A stretch of DNA of 12,890 nt, taken from the NCBI GenBank assembly GCA_013153345.1, contig JAADEQ010000113.1, positions 1 through 12,890 on the forward strand, given 5' to 3'. Made by a program: the position numbers and the translations under genes. Within the stretch, counting starts at the first letter, position 1. Each line of letters opens with the position of its first letter. Source of the stretch: Campylobacterota bacterium (GTDB taxonomy: Bacteria > Campylobacterota > Campylobacteria > Campylobacterales > Sulfurovaceae). Positions 1-5,617 of this stretch are shown here, piece by piece. The notes beneath the pieces are model-generated. The model made no database searches. It had not been told where the DNA came from and worked only from the letters and a program-made list of their open reading frames with translations.

Positions 1-103
1 AAAAGATTTTTGAAAAATGCTCCTTTAGGCTCATATATAAAAGGTCAACATCTTTTAAATCCCTATGGCGATAGCTAATAAATATATCATATATCTTTTC
101 CAT
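1..103 (-). CDS. TIR-domain protein, N-terminal fragment (cut by window edge)
   Basis: Reading the minus strand from the ATG at 103 gives 34 codons that stay open to the window edge. Residues 5-15 read YDIFISYRHRD, the box 1 signature that opens a TIR (Toll/interleukin receptor) domain: first beta strand, then the S-Y-R loop. A charged stretch and a helix-like segment with L-x-x-L-K-E follow, as expected for alpha A. Bacterial TIR domains are usually NAD+-cleaving or NAD-derived-signal enzymes and often belong to antiphage systems. The catalytic glutamate and any partner domain lie outside the window, so activity and architecture cannot be judged. An AAAAGG stands 7 nt before the ATG, and a GGAGG directly abuts it. 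A private promoter lies just upstream. The family call is a motif reading over only 34 residues. Confidence 0.72.
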   Translation of the reverse strand, partial: MEKIYDIFISYRHRDLKDVDLLYMSLKEHFSKIF

Positions 104-128
104 CCTCCACCCTTTTAGCTTTTTAATA

Positions 129-137
129 ATTATAGCA
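129..137 (-). promoter_or_regulatory. Extended -10 promoter of the TIR gene
   Basis: On the minus strand this reads TGC-TATAAT, a perfect extended -10 box (TGnTATAAT), 25 nt before the TIR start codon. The predicted leader is about 18 nt. No -35 box is evident. The gene can therefore be transcribed independently of the 80-residue gene upstream of it. Confidence 0.55.
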
Positions 138-161
138 GAGAAAAAATAGAAAAATTAGAAT

Positions 162-404
162 TTAGTTCTCTTTTTTTGGATAAAATCTTTTTATAATATA
201 ACCATCTGCTCTAAACTCATCATCCTTATCAAACTCATACTCTTCAAAATAATCATTCAATATTGCAGATAGATACTTTAGCCTATCTTCAGCGCTAATA
301 TCAGGAAGCTCCTCTTTTAAAAAGCTATATAGGTCTTTATCTTGAAGTTTTGCTTTTGTATGAAGTTTTAGAATATTTCCAATGCTTAAATCTACTTTTT
401 CCAT
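162..404 (-). CDS. Unrecognised 80-residue charged protein
   Basis: I do not recognise this family. The protein has 80 residues, no signal peptide or membrane segment, and is rich in Lys, Glu and Asp. It looks mostly helical up to about residue 55, then has an acidic patch (FEEYEFDKDDEF) and a basic C-terminus. The start is well supported: AAAGGAG and a second AGGAG precede the ATG at 404. It lies upstream of, and on the same strand as, the TIR-domain gene, 58 bp away, and its 5' leader contains a parS site. No clear -10 box was found for it in 405-557. It could be a small regulatory or accessory protein of the TIR locus, but that is only inferred from adjacency. Confidence 0.6.
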   Translation of the reverse strand: MEKVDLSIGNILKLHTKAKLQDKDLYSFLKEELPDISAEDRLKYLSAILNDYFEEYEFDKDDEFRADGYIIKRFYPKKEN

Positions 405-418
405 CTCCTCTCCTTTAA

Positions 419-434
419 TGTTTCACGTGAAACA
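419..434. other. parS: parS site 1 (perfect 16-bp ParB-binding palindrome)
   Basis: The sequence is TGTTTCACGTGAAACA, a perfect 16-bp palindrome identical to the canonical bacterial chromosomal parS bound by ParB/Spo0J. It sits in the 5' leader of the 80-residue gene, 14 bp upstream of its ATG and next to its Shine-Dalgarno sequence. An identical second copy lies at 1987-2002. An exact 16-bp match occurring twice within 1.6 kb of AT-rich DNA is very unlikely by chance. Confidence 0.9.
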
Positions 435-470
435 TAGTTTTATTAACTGATATTGCACACTTACAATAAT

Positions 471-496
471 AAATATATTTGAGCGAAAATATATTT
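471..496. repeat. Tandem pair of a 10-bp AT palindrome
   Basis: AAATATATTT occurs at 471-480 and again at 487-496, separated by GAGCGA. Each copy is self-complementary, so the pair can act as two operator half-sites spaced 16 bp centre to centre, or fold as a 10-bp hairpin with a 6-nt loop. On the plus strand a short T run follows. It lies in the intergenic region next to parS site 1. The role is unknown. Confidence 0.3.
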
Positions 497-557
497 TTTC
501 AAAAATGCCTAACATCAGTTATTAAAAGTAAAATTAAAATTTCACTTCCAAAACTAT

Positions 558-659
558 CTATTTATCATCATCTTTTAAAGCTGCAATAATAAAACCCACA
601 ACTCCAACAACCACCACAACTCCAACAATAGCATATAAAGCCATATCTAATATTGTCAT
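558..659 (-). CDS. Small single-pass membrane protein translationally coupled to rlmN
   Basis: A 33-codon reading frame starts at the ATG at 659 and ends with TAG at 558-560. Its protein begins MTILDMALYAIVG, continues as an uninterrupted hydrophobic stretch rich in Val, Gly and Ile to about residue 28, and ends K-D-D-D-K. This is one transmembrane helix with a charged tail. Its ATG overlaps the rlmN stop codon as ATGA, and GGAGAG lies 6 nt upstream, so it should be translated by coupling to rlmN. From memory, unchecked, a gene annotated as a small hydrophobic protein also follows rlmN in Campylobacter jejuni, which would support a conserved pair. The biochemical role is unknown. The overlap, ribosome binding site and composition make it a convincing real gene. 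Confidence 0.75.
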   Translation of the reverse strand: MTILDMALYAIVGVVVVVGVVGFIIAALKDDDK

Positions 660-1735
660 TTTTTCTCTCCTAAATTTTGCTCCCTAAGCTGTCCACACGC
701 TGCACTTATATCAAGCCCTTTTGACTCTCTAATGGTACAAAGCACCCCTTTATTCAAAAGATACTCTTGAAATTTTTTTACATCCTCTTCTTTTGGGCGC
801 TCAAATTCGCTTCCTGGATATGGATTGAAATATATCAAATTTACTTTTGCCCTAATTCCATCAAGAAGCTTTACAAGCTTTTTAGCGCTTTTAATATCAT
901 CATTAACACCTTTAATCATCAAATATTCAAACATAACCTTTTTCCTAATATTAACAGGAAAGCGGCGCACTGCATCCATTATTGAAGCAATATTATAGGC
1001 TTTATTAATTGGCATTAGCTTAGCTCTTAGCTCATCATCAACCGCGTGTAAAGAGATTGCCAAATTAACCCCCAAATCAAGCTTTGCAAGCTTATCAATC
1101 TTGCTGCTAAGTCCTGAAGTTGAGATTGTTTGGCGATGAGGAGAGATGCTCATTCCATCCATATCTGAAAATATCCTAATAGCCTTTGCTACATTTTCAA
1201 GATTATCAAGCGGCTCCCCCATTCCCATATATACAATATTTACCTTTCTATTACACTCAATATCATTATCTTCATAGATTTGTAAAACCTGCTCAACAAT
1301 CTCCCCTGCTTCTAAATCTCTAACAAATCCCCCTTTGGCAGTCAAACAAAAAGCGCATCCCACTTTGCAACCAACTTGAGAAGAGACACAAACGGTATAT
1401 TTTGGAAGATGCTTTATTGAGCCATCTTCATTATAGATAGTATCCCTCATCTTTAATAAAACCGCCTCAACCGTGTGGTTATCTGGCAATTTAAAAAGAT
1501 ATTTAATCGAGCCATCAATACTCTTTTGCTTTGAGACAATCTCTAAATTTCTAATTGAGTATTGCTCTTCTAATTTGCTTCTTAGCTCTTTTGGAAGATT
1601 TTTCATATCCAAAAAGCTCTTTACTCTTTTGTGATATAGCCAATTAAAAATCTGCTTGATTCTAAATTTTGGAGAGATTTTTTGCTCTAAATCCTCTTTT
1701 GTAAATCCTAAAATGCTCTTTTTCTCTTCTTTCAT
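656..1735 (-). CDS. rlmN: Dual-specificity 23S rRNA/tRNA adenine C2-methyltransferase RlmN
   Basis: A cytoplasmic radical SAM enzyme that methylates C2 of A2503 in 23S rRNA and of A37 in some tRNAs. The protein has 359 residues, normal for the family. The iron-sulfur motif C-x3-C-x2-C is at Cys123, Cys127 and Cys130 (GCKVGCAFC), followed by the SAM-binding segment GMGEPLDN near 161-168. Both mechanistic cysteines are present: Cys116 in TVCVSSQ and Cys347 in AACGQL near the C-terminus. A conserved Glu90 lies in the accessory domain. The ATG at 1735 overlaps the preceding gene's stop as ATGA and has GAGGTGA upstream, inside the preceding coding region. It is the third gene of the hisF operon and is followed by the coupled small membrane protein. 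Confidence 0.96.
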   Translation of the reverse strand: MKEEKKSILGFTKEDLEQKISPKFRIKQIFNWLYHKRVKSFLDMKNLPKELRSKLEEQYSIRNLEIVSKQKSIDGSIKYLFKLPDNHTVEAVLLKMRDTIYNEDGSIKHLPKYTVCVSSQVGCKVGCAFCLTAKGGFVRDLEAGEIVEQVLQIYEDNDIECNRKVNIVYMGMGEPLDNLENVAKAIRIFSDMDGMSISPHRQTISTSGLSSKIDKLAKLDLGVNLAISLHAVDDELRAKLMPINKAYNIASIMDAVRRFPVNIRKKVMFEYLMIKGVNDDIKSAKKLVKLLDGIRAKVNLIYFNPYPGSEFERPKEEDVKKFQEYLLNKGVLCTIRESKGLDISAACGQLREQNLGEKK

Positions 1736-2265
1736 CTTATCACCTCTTTTGCTCTTAAATACTCTTCTAATCTTTTTTTTGCTTCATTATGATTTTTTAA
1801 AAACTCCTTATGGGCATTTTCAAAACAATAGTTTGTTACAATAAAAACACCCCCAACAGGAATATTAAACTCCCTTGCAACTGAGATAACTGAAAAAAAC
1901 TCCATATTCTCAAGCTCAATATTAAGACTCAAATACTTTTTGCTAATCTCTTTGCTCTTTGTGATATAGTTGCTTGAGTTTATAATTGTTTCACGTGAAA
2001 CATCTTCTGCTGCACTTACAACATTATCAATTGGAGTATAGGCTGTATTTAACAAAAATGAGTGCTCAATATTGCTTGCAACCCTGCTCTCAACAATTTC
2101 AAAAATCTCTTTTTTTCCATAGCTTCCAGCAGTGCCTATAAATAATATAAATTCAGGCGGATTCATCAAACATATTCTGCTAAGATTAATAGCGCTCTCA
2201 ATAAGCCCCACCCCAATTGGTGTTGCAAAGCTAAAGTTTTCATTATTTCCAGCACAAACTATCAT
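1732..2265 (-). CDS. Short nucleoside phosphorylase/nucleosidase-fold protein
   Basis: A PNP/UDP-type phosphorylase superfamily protein of only 177 residues; MTA/SAH nucleosidases have about 230. Residues 43-50 (IGTAGSYG) match the glycine-rich strand near the substrate site, and ENME at 119-122 matches the ribose-binding Met-Glu pair. Where MTA/SAH nucleosidases carry Ser-Asp to protonate the base, this protein reads TNYC, so an Asn (residue 145) appears to replace the Asp. That could mean a preference for 6-oxopurines, phosphorolysis, or lost activity. It begins 1 bp after hisF and overlaps rlmN by 4 bp. The start has only a weak Shine-Dalgarno (AGG). Codons 88-94, encoding DVSRETI, span the second parS site. 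The superfamily is likely; the substrate is unknown. Confidence 0.75.
   Translation of the reverse strand: MIVCAGNNENFSFATPIGVGLIESAINLSRICLMNPPEFILFIGTAGSYGKKEIFEIVESRVASNIEHSFLLNTAYTPIDNVVSAAEDVSRETIINSSNYITKSKEISKKYLSLNIELENMEFFSVISVAREFNIPVGGVFIVTNYCFENAHKEFLKNHNEAKKRLEEYLRAKEVIR
1987..2002. other. parS: parS site 2, inside a coding region
   Basis: TGTTTCACGTGAAACA again, identical to the copy at 419-434. It lies within the nucleoside phosphorylase-like gene, where its minus strand is read as Val-Ser-Arg-Glu-Thr. Intragenic parS copies encoding this peptide are known in other bacteria. ParB is expected to load here as a CTP clamp and spread. Confidence 0.9.
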
Positions 2266-2266
2266 C

Positions 2267-3028
2267 TTAGAGCCTAACAGGAATATTTTGAGATTTTAGA
2301 TATCTTTTTAAATCAACTATATCAATCTCTCTAAAATGAAAAATTGAAGCAGCAAGAGCCGCATCAGCTTTGCCCTTAATAAAAGCATCTTTTATATGCT
2401 CCATCTTCCCCGCTCCACCACTTGCAATTACAGGAATATCAACAACTTCACTAATTGCTCTATTTAGCTCATTATCATATCCATCTTTTGTTCCATCTGC
2501 ATCCATTGAAGTGACCAAAAGCTCTCCAGCCCCCCGATTATAGGCCTCCTTTGCCCATTTGATTGCATCAATTTTTGTATCTCTTCTTCCTCCATGAGTA
2601 AAGATATGCCAAGAGTCCCCCACTCTTTTTGCATCAATTGCAACAACAATACATTGACTCCCAAACCTCTTTGCCCCCTCTTCAATAAAAGCTGGCCTTT
2701 TTATTGCAGCTGAATTGATACTAACCTTATCACACCCTGCATCAAGCAAATTATATATATCATCTAACTCTCTAATTCCTCCTCCAACTGTTAATGGAAT
2801 AAAAACTTCTCGAGCCACCTCTTTTACAATATCAACAATTGTCTTTCTCTCTTGATGAGTTGCAGTTATATCTAAAAATGTTATCTCATCAGCCCCCTCT
2901 TCATTATATCTTTTTGCAACCTCAACAGGGTCTCCTGCATCCCTTAGGCCAACAAAATTTACCCCCTTAACAACCCTTCCATTATCAACATCTAAACACG
3001 GAATTATTCTTTTTGCAAAATAATCCAT
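2267..3028 (-). CDS. hisF: Imidazole glycerol phosphate synthase cyclase subunit HisF
   Basis: HisF is the (beta-alpha)8-barrel subunit that joins ammonia from HisH to PRFAR, giving IGP and AICAR and so linking histidine and purine synthesis. The 253 residues match the family. KRIIPCLDV near the N-terminus carries catalytic Asp13, and VVAIDAKR carries the second catalytic Asp near residue 132. Phosphate-binding loops are visible in GGGIR and ASGGAGK. The frame could open at a TTG (3031), but the ATG at 3028 is preferred: AAAAGGG lies 5 nt upstream and the protein then begins MDYFAKRII as in homologues. It heads a four-gene operon behind an extended -10 promoter. No other his genes are nearby. 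Confidence 0.97.
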   Translation of the reverse strand: MDYFAKRIIPCLDVDNGRVVKGVNFVGLRDAGDPVEVAKRYNEEGADEITFLDITATHQERKTIVDIVKEVAREVFIPLTVGGGIRELDDIYNLLDAGCDKVSINSAAIKRPAFIEEGAKRFGSQCIVVAIDAKRVGDSWHIFTHGGRRDTKIDAIKWAKEAYNRGAGELLVTSMDADGTKDGYDNELNRAISEVVDIPVIASGGAGKMEHIKDAFIKGKADAALAASIFHFREIDIVDLKRYLKSQNIPVRL

Positions 3029-3053
3029 CAAATCCCTTTTGAGTTTTTAAAAA

Positions 3054-3062
3054 AGTATATCA
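3054..3062 (-). promoter_or_regulatory. Extended -10 promoter of the hisF operon
   Basis: The minus strand reads TGA-TATACT, one mismatch from the extended -10 consensus, 25 nt before the hisF ATG. It is preceded by a T-rich run. It would drive hisF, the phosphorylase-like gene, rlmN and the small membrane protein as one transcript. Confidence 0.5.
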
Positions 3063-3093
3063 AAAAAGATTTAAACTATTAGAGATAAAATTT

Positions 3094-3113
3094 AGAAGAG
3101 AAAAAGAGAAGGA
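3094..3113 (-). other. G-free pyrimidine tract after the DUF2059 gene
   Basis: Twenty consecutive pyrimidines on the minus strand lie 10 nt beyond the DUF2059 stop codon. They include TTCTCTTTTTCTC, found again at 12433-12445 after another minus-strand gene. There is no hairpin. It could mark a Rho-type transcript end. Confidence 0.25.
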
Positions 3114-3123
3114 TAGAGTAAAA

Positions 3124-3648
3124 TTATTTCTTATTGCCCTCTTTTTTAGCTACTTTCTTCTCTTTTAGAGCATCATCAAGCATTTTTTGAAGCTCTTTCA
3201 TATGTGGCATTAGCTTTTTGCGTGTAAGTCTTTGCCCCTCATATGTCAATTTATTCATTGTAGCCAAAACTTTCTTGCCAGTCTTAGTCTTATAAAAATT
3301 GGTAATCTCTCTTAACTCTTGAGGAGTAAAATATTTTGCATAGAGCTTTGCTAAATCCTCTCTCATTACTCTCCAACCAATATATTTTTCATAAAAGGCT
3401 TTAATATTACTCTCAATCTTTTTAAAGCGTGGGTCTGCTTGAACAATTCTTTGAGTAGATTTATTAACCGCACTCTTATAGACAGCCTTTAGATTCATCT
3501 CATCTAAGAGCTTTTTAGCCTCCTCAACTGCACTATTTTCTTTTATACTCCCTTTTTTAATAGAAGTATCATTATTTTTTGCCTCCACAAACAGAGAAAG
3601 AGAAGATAGTATAACCAACCAAACTATAACTTTTTTAAACTCAAACAT
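3124..3648 (-). CDS. Exported DUF2059 domain protein
   Basis: The protein has 174 residues. A Lys-started hydrophobic segment (residues 5-20) ending in VEA looks like a Sec signal peptide cut near residue 23, so the mature protein should be periplasmic. Residues about 90-160 show the DUF2059 signature: LYAKYFTPQELREITNFYKT followed by GKKVLATM, an all-helical domain of unknown function found in many proteobacteria. The C-terminus is strongly basic (KKVAKKEGNKK). The ATG at 3648 has GGGGGAT upstream. It stands alone between its own promoter and the hisF promoter. I make no functional claim beyond an exported helical protein. Confidence 0.82.
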   Translation of the reverse strand: MFEFKKVIVWLVILSSLSLFVEAKNNDTSIKKGSIKENSAVEEAKKLLDEMNLKAVYKSAVNKSTQRIVQADPRFKKIESNIKAFYEKYIGWRVMREDLAKLYAKYFTPQELREITNFYKTKTGKKVLATMNKLTYEGQRLTRKKLMPHMKELQKMLDDALKEKKVAKKEGNKK

Positions 3649-3683
3649 AAAACCATATCCCCCTTTTTAATTTTCCTCTTTAT

Positions 3684-3689
3684 ATTATA
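3684..3689 (-). promoter_or_regulatory. -10 box of the DUF2059 gene
   Basis: The minus strand reads TAG-TATAAT about 35 nt before the start codon, giving a leader of about 28 nt. The same GTATAAT core appears before ydcF-like, gdhA and pxpA, which supports one housekeeping promoter type. Confidence 0.5.
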
Positions 3690-3720
3690 CTACAAAATAA
3701 AAAGTTTTGATAGAGCTAAT

Positions 3721-4452
3721 CTAGAAATTTAAATTTTTTAAATAAAAAAATGCAATTCCAATATACTCATGCAAAGCCCTATATGAGGCCTCAAAGCTTC
3801 TTATACTTGGAATATAGTCATAAAAATTTTTAGGTTCTTCAAAATAGAAATCAACTGACTTACTAATCACCTTAAAACCAGCATTCTTAAACTCCAAAAC
3901 CGCTCTTTTCATATGATAAGCGCTAGTTACTAAATATATATCCTTTTTTAACCTCTTATCCTCAAACAACCTAGCAGTAAAGATTGCATTTTGAGCGGTA
4001 TTTAAAGACTCTTTTTCAAAATAGGTAGTTAAATATATATTAAAGGTTTTATTAATCATCTTTAAATCAGCCTCCACATTAGTAGCCTCCTTAACCTTAT
4101 CCAATCCACCCCCACTATATACAAGTGGCAAATTCTTCTTTTTAGCAACTATCTCTCCATATATCAATCTTTTAAATGTATGAGGATAGCTCTTTATTAC
4201 ATCATACTCATTAGTCCCTCCTCCTAAAACCACAACCGCTTTGGGAGTAATATTATCTTTATACTCATACGCCTCCAGTGGTGCTATTAAATAGTTAGAG
4301 ATTGGCTTGATTGATATAGCATAAAAAAATAGAGCAAGTATAAAAAGCAGAAGTTTTTTCTTTCTGGCCCAAATTGCTGCTCCAAATAGAGCCAATATAA
4401 AAATTCCAGGCGGAAGAAAAAATGATGTAAAAAGCTTTGAGATTAAATACAT
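3721..4452 (-). CDS. ElyC/SanA/YdcF-type DUF218 inner-membrane protein
   Basis: The protein has 243 residues. Two hydrophobic helices (about 7-28 and 33-50) flank a basic ARKKK turn, then a DUF218 domain follows: AVVVLGGGTNEY near 72, YSGGG near 113, ESLNTAQNAIF near 148, and VTSAYHMKRA near 175. This two-helix-plus-DUF218 layout is that of E. coli ElyC, which affects lipid-linked envelope precursor metabolism, and of the related YdcF and SanA. The molecular activity of the family is not settled. The ATG at 4452 has AAAAAAGGA about 6 nt upstream, and TATAAT lies 18 nt before the start. The gene is divergent from purN across only 29 bp. Confidence 0.85.
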   Translation of the reverse strand: MYLISKLFTSFFLPPGIFILALFGAAIWARKKKLLLFILALFFYAISIKPISNYLIAPLEAYEYKDNITPKAVVVLGGGTNEYDVIKSYPHTFKRLIYGEIVAKKKNLPLVYSGGGLDKVKEATNVEADLKMINKTFNIYLTTYFEKESLNTAQNAIFTARLFEDKRLKKDIYLVTSAYHMKRAVLEFKNAGFKVISKSVDFYFEEPKNFYDYIPSIRSFEASYRALHEYIGIAFFYLKNLNF

Positions 4453-4469
4453 ATAAATCCTTTTTTCGA

Positions 4470-4476
4470 TATTATA
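4470..4476. promoter_or_regulatory. Overlapping divergent -10 boxes for the DUF218 gene and purN
   Basis: The minus strand has a perfect TATAAT at 4476-4471, aimed at the DUF218 gene. The plus strand has TATTAT at 4470-4475, aimed at purN, whose ATG starts 7 nt after the box. The two boxes share the same base pairs. Initiation towards purN would fall on or next to its start codon, implying a leaderless mRNA. Confidence 0.45.
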
Positions 4477-4481
4477 CCATA

Positions 4482-5036
4482 ATGAAAAATATAGGTATAC
4501 TTTTTAGCGGAACTGGCACAAATTTTAAATATATTTTGGATAACTTGCATAATAAAAAACTCAATGTTGCCCTAGCAATTACTAATAACCCAAAAGCTAA
4601 AGGGATAGAGTTTGCAAAGGAGTATAATATCCCTTTATATATTATTGATTCAAAGCTCTACTCTAATAGAGAGGAGTTTGATAAAAGAATAGTAAAAACC
4701 CTTCAAAAATATGAGCTAGATTTAGTGGTATTAGCTGGGTTTATGAGAATTTTAACTCCAATCTTTACTGAGCAAATAAAAGCAATAAATCTGCATCCAT
4801 CCCTGCTCCCTCGCCATAAAGGGCTAAGGGCGATTGAGAGAAGCTTTGAAGATGAGTTTGAAGATGGAGGAGTTAGCGTCCATTGGGTTAGTAGCGAGCT
4901 AGATAGCGGAGAGATTATTATTCAAAAGAGCATAAAAAAAGAGGGGCTTGATTTTAATAGCTACTACAACAAAATTCGTCAAATTGAAAAAGAGGCTCTA
5001 AAAGAGGCTATTTTAAAAACTCTAAACCTCACTTAG
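4482..5036 (+). CDS. purN: Phosphoribosylglycinamide formyltransferase PurN
   Basis: PurN transfers a formyl group from 10-formyl-THF to GAR, the third step of purine synthesis, in the cytoplasm. The 184 residues are a little short (E. coli has 212). The N-terminal phosphate-binding loop reads GILFSGTGTNF. The catalytic set is Asn103 and His105 in INLHPSLLP, and Asp141 in SSELDSGEIIIQ, the folate-binding end. The frame also opens at a TTG (4437), but that would overlap the divergent gene. The ATG at 4482 gives the normal MKNIGILFSG start. There is no Shine-Dalgarno, and a -10 box sits immediately upstream. The end overlaps the lipoprotein gene by 8 bp, tail to tail. Confidence 0.95.
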   Translation: MKNIGILFSGTGTNFKYILDNLHNKKLNVALAITNNPKAKGIEFAKEYNIPLYIIDSKLYSNREEFDKRIVKTLQKYELDLVVLAGFMRILTPIFTEQIKAINLHPSLLPRHKGLRAIERSFEDEFEDGGVSVHWVSSELDSGEIIIQKSIKKEGLDFNSYYNKIRQIEKEALKEAILKTLNLT

Positions 5037-5568
5037 CTATTCTAATATCCCCCTCCTCCCACGGCAAAAAGTTATACTTCTTATCATCTTTTACTTTGGT
5101 AAAAAATAGCTTTCCACTATCTCTCCAAGCATCCAAAACCACCCCCTCCTCCCATCTACTCTCTTTATCTCCAAATACCACAATTACATTATGCTCATTT
5201 AGCTTATTTGCATTTGCCCTACCCCACCTAAAATAGAAACTTTGAAAATCTCTTTTATTAATTTCTTTCATTAAGTCATCCACAAAGTCATAACAAAGCC
5301 CCTTTTGGCGCTGTCCACTATTTACCAAAAAGTTATGGTAAAGAGGAGGAGAGGTTAAGTTATACTCATTTGCCAAACGTTTAGAGTGGGTAATAGCTAA
5401 AGTAGCAAGAGTGCTAGCCTCTTCTTTATTATCAGATAGAGTTAGAAGCATCCTCTCTAACTTTTTAGCCTTTATCTTATCGTTTTGAGTATAAAGATTA
5501 TTATACTTCACACTCCCGCAACTATTTATAAAAAAGAGTAAAAGAATAATCGCTAATAGTTGTTTCAC
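5029..5568 (-). CDS. Lipoprotein with a candidate Cys-His-Asp active site
   Basis: The protein has 179 residues. Lys2, a hydrophobic run and FINSC place the lipidated cysteine at residue 17, so it should be anchored in the outer or inner membrane facing the periplasm. A predicted helical part (30-70) leads to a C-terminal domain with KGLCYDF (Cys92), NEHNVIVV (His126) and VVLDAW (Asp146). This order and the flanking strands resemble the catalytic residues of transglutaminase-like or papain-fold peptidases, but I do not recognise the family and activity is inferred. The start is GTG at 5568, with AAAAAAGGG 9 nt upstream. It is divergent from the DEG-type protease and converges on purN with an 8-bp overlap. 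Confidence 0.7.
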   Translation of the reverse strand: MKQLLAIILLLFFINSCGSVKYNNLYTQNDKIKAKKLERMLLTLSDNKEEASTLATLAITHSKRLANEYNLTSPPLYHNFLVNSGQRQKGLCYDFVDDLMKEINKRDFQSFYFRWGRANANKLNEHNVIVVFGDKESRWEEGVVLDAWRDSGKLFFTKVKDDKKYNFLPWEEGDIRIAK

Positions 5569-5589
5569 AATTAATTACCCTTTTTTAGT

Positions 5590-5599
5590 TATAATTCTA
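5590..5599. promoter_or_regulatory. Overlapping divergent -10 boxes for the lipoprotein and the protease
   Basis: The plus strand has TATAAT at 5590-5595, 22 nt before the protease GTG. The minus strand has TTG-TAGAAT with the box at 5599-5594, 25 nt before the lipoprotein GTG. The two boxes share two base pairs (5594-5595), repeating the arrangement seen at purN. Confidence 0.45.
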
Positions 5600-5617
5600 C
5601 AAAAAAAAGGATTTAAT

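Noticed and set aside
149..167. AAAAATTAGAATTT shared between the left edge and 12445-12458 as a possible repeat
   Set aside because: The two copies fall in different frames near stop codons, are pure AT apart from one G, and are not extended; coincidence is sufficient.
528..545. Hairpin GTGAAAT/ATTTTAC after the 33-residue gene as a terminator on the minus strand
   Set aside because: The stem is short and almost entirely A-T with a G-T pair, and the T run is brief. Such stems are common by chance in AT-rich DNA.
4437..4481. TTG-started N-terminal extension of purN by 15 residues
   Set aside because: It overlaps the divergent DUF218 gene, contains the -10 box, and is not part of the PurN fold. 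The ATG at 4482 gives the normal family N-terminus.
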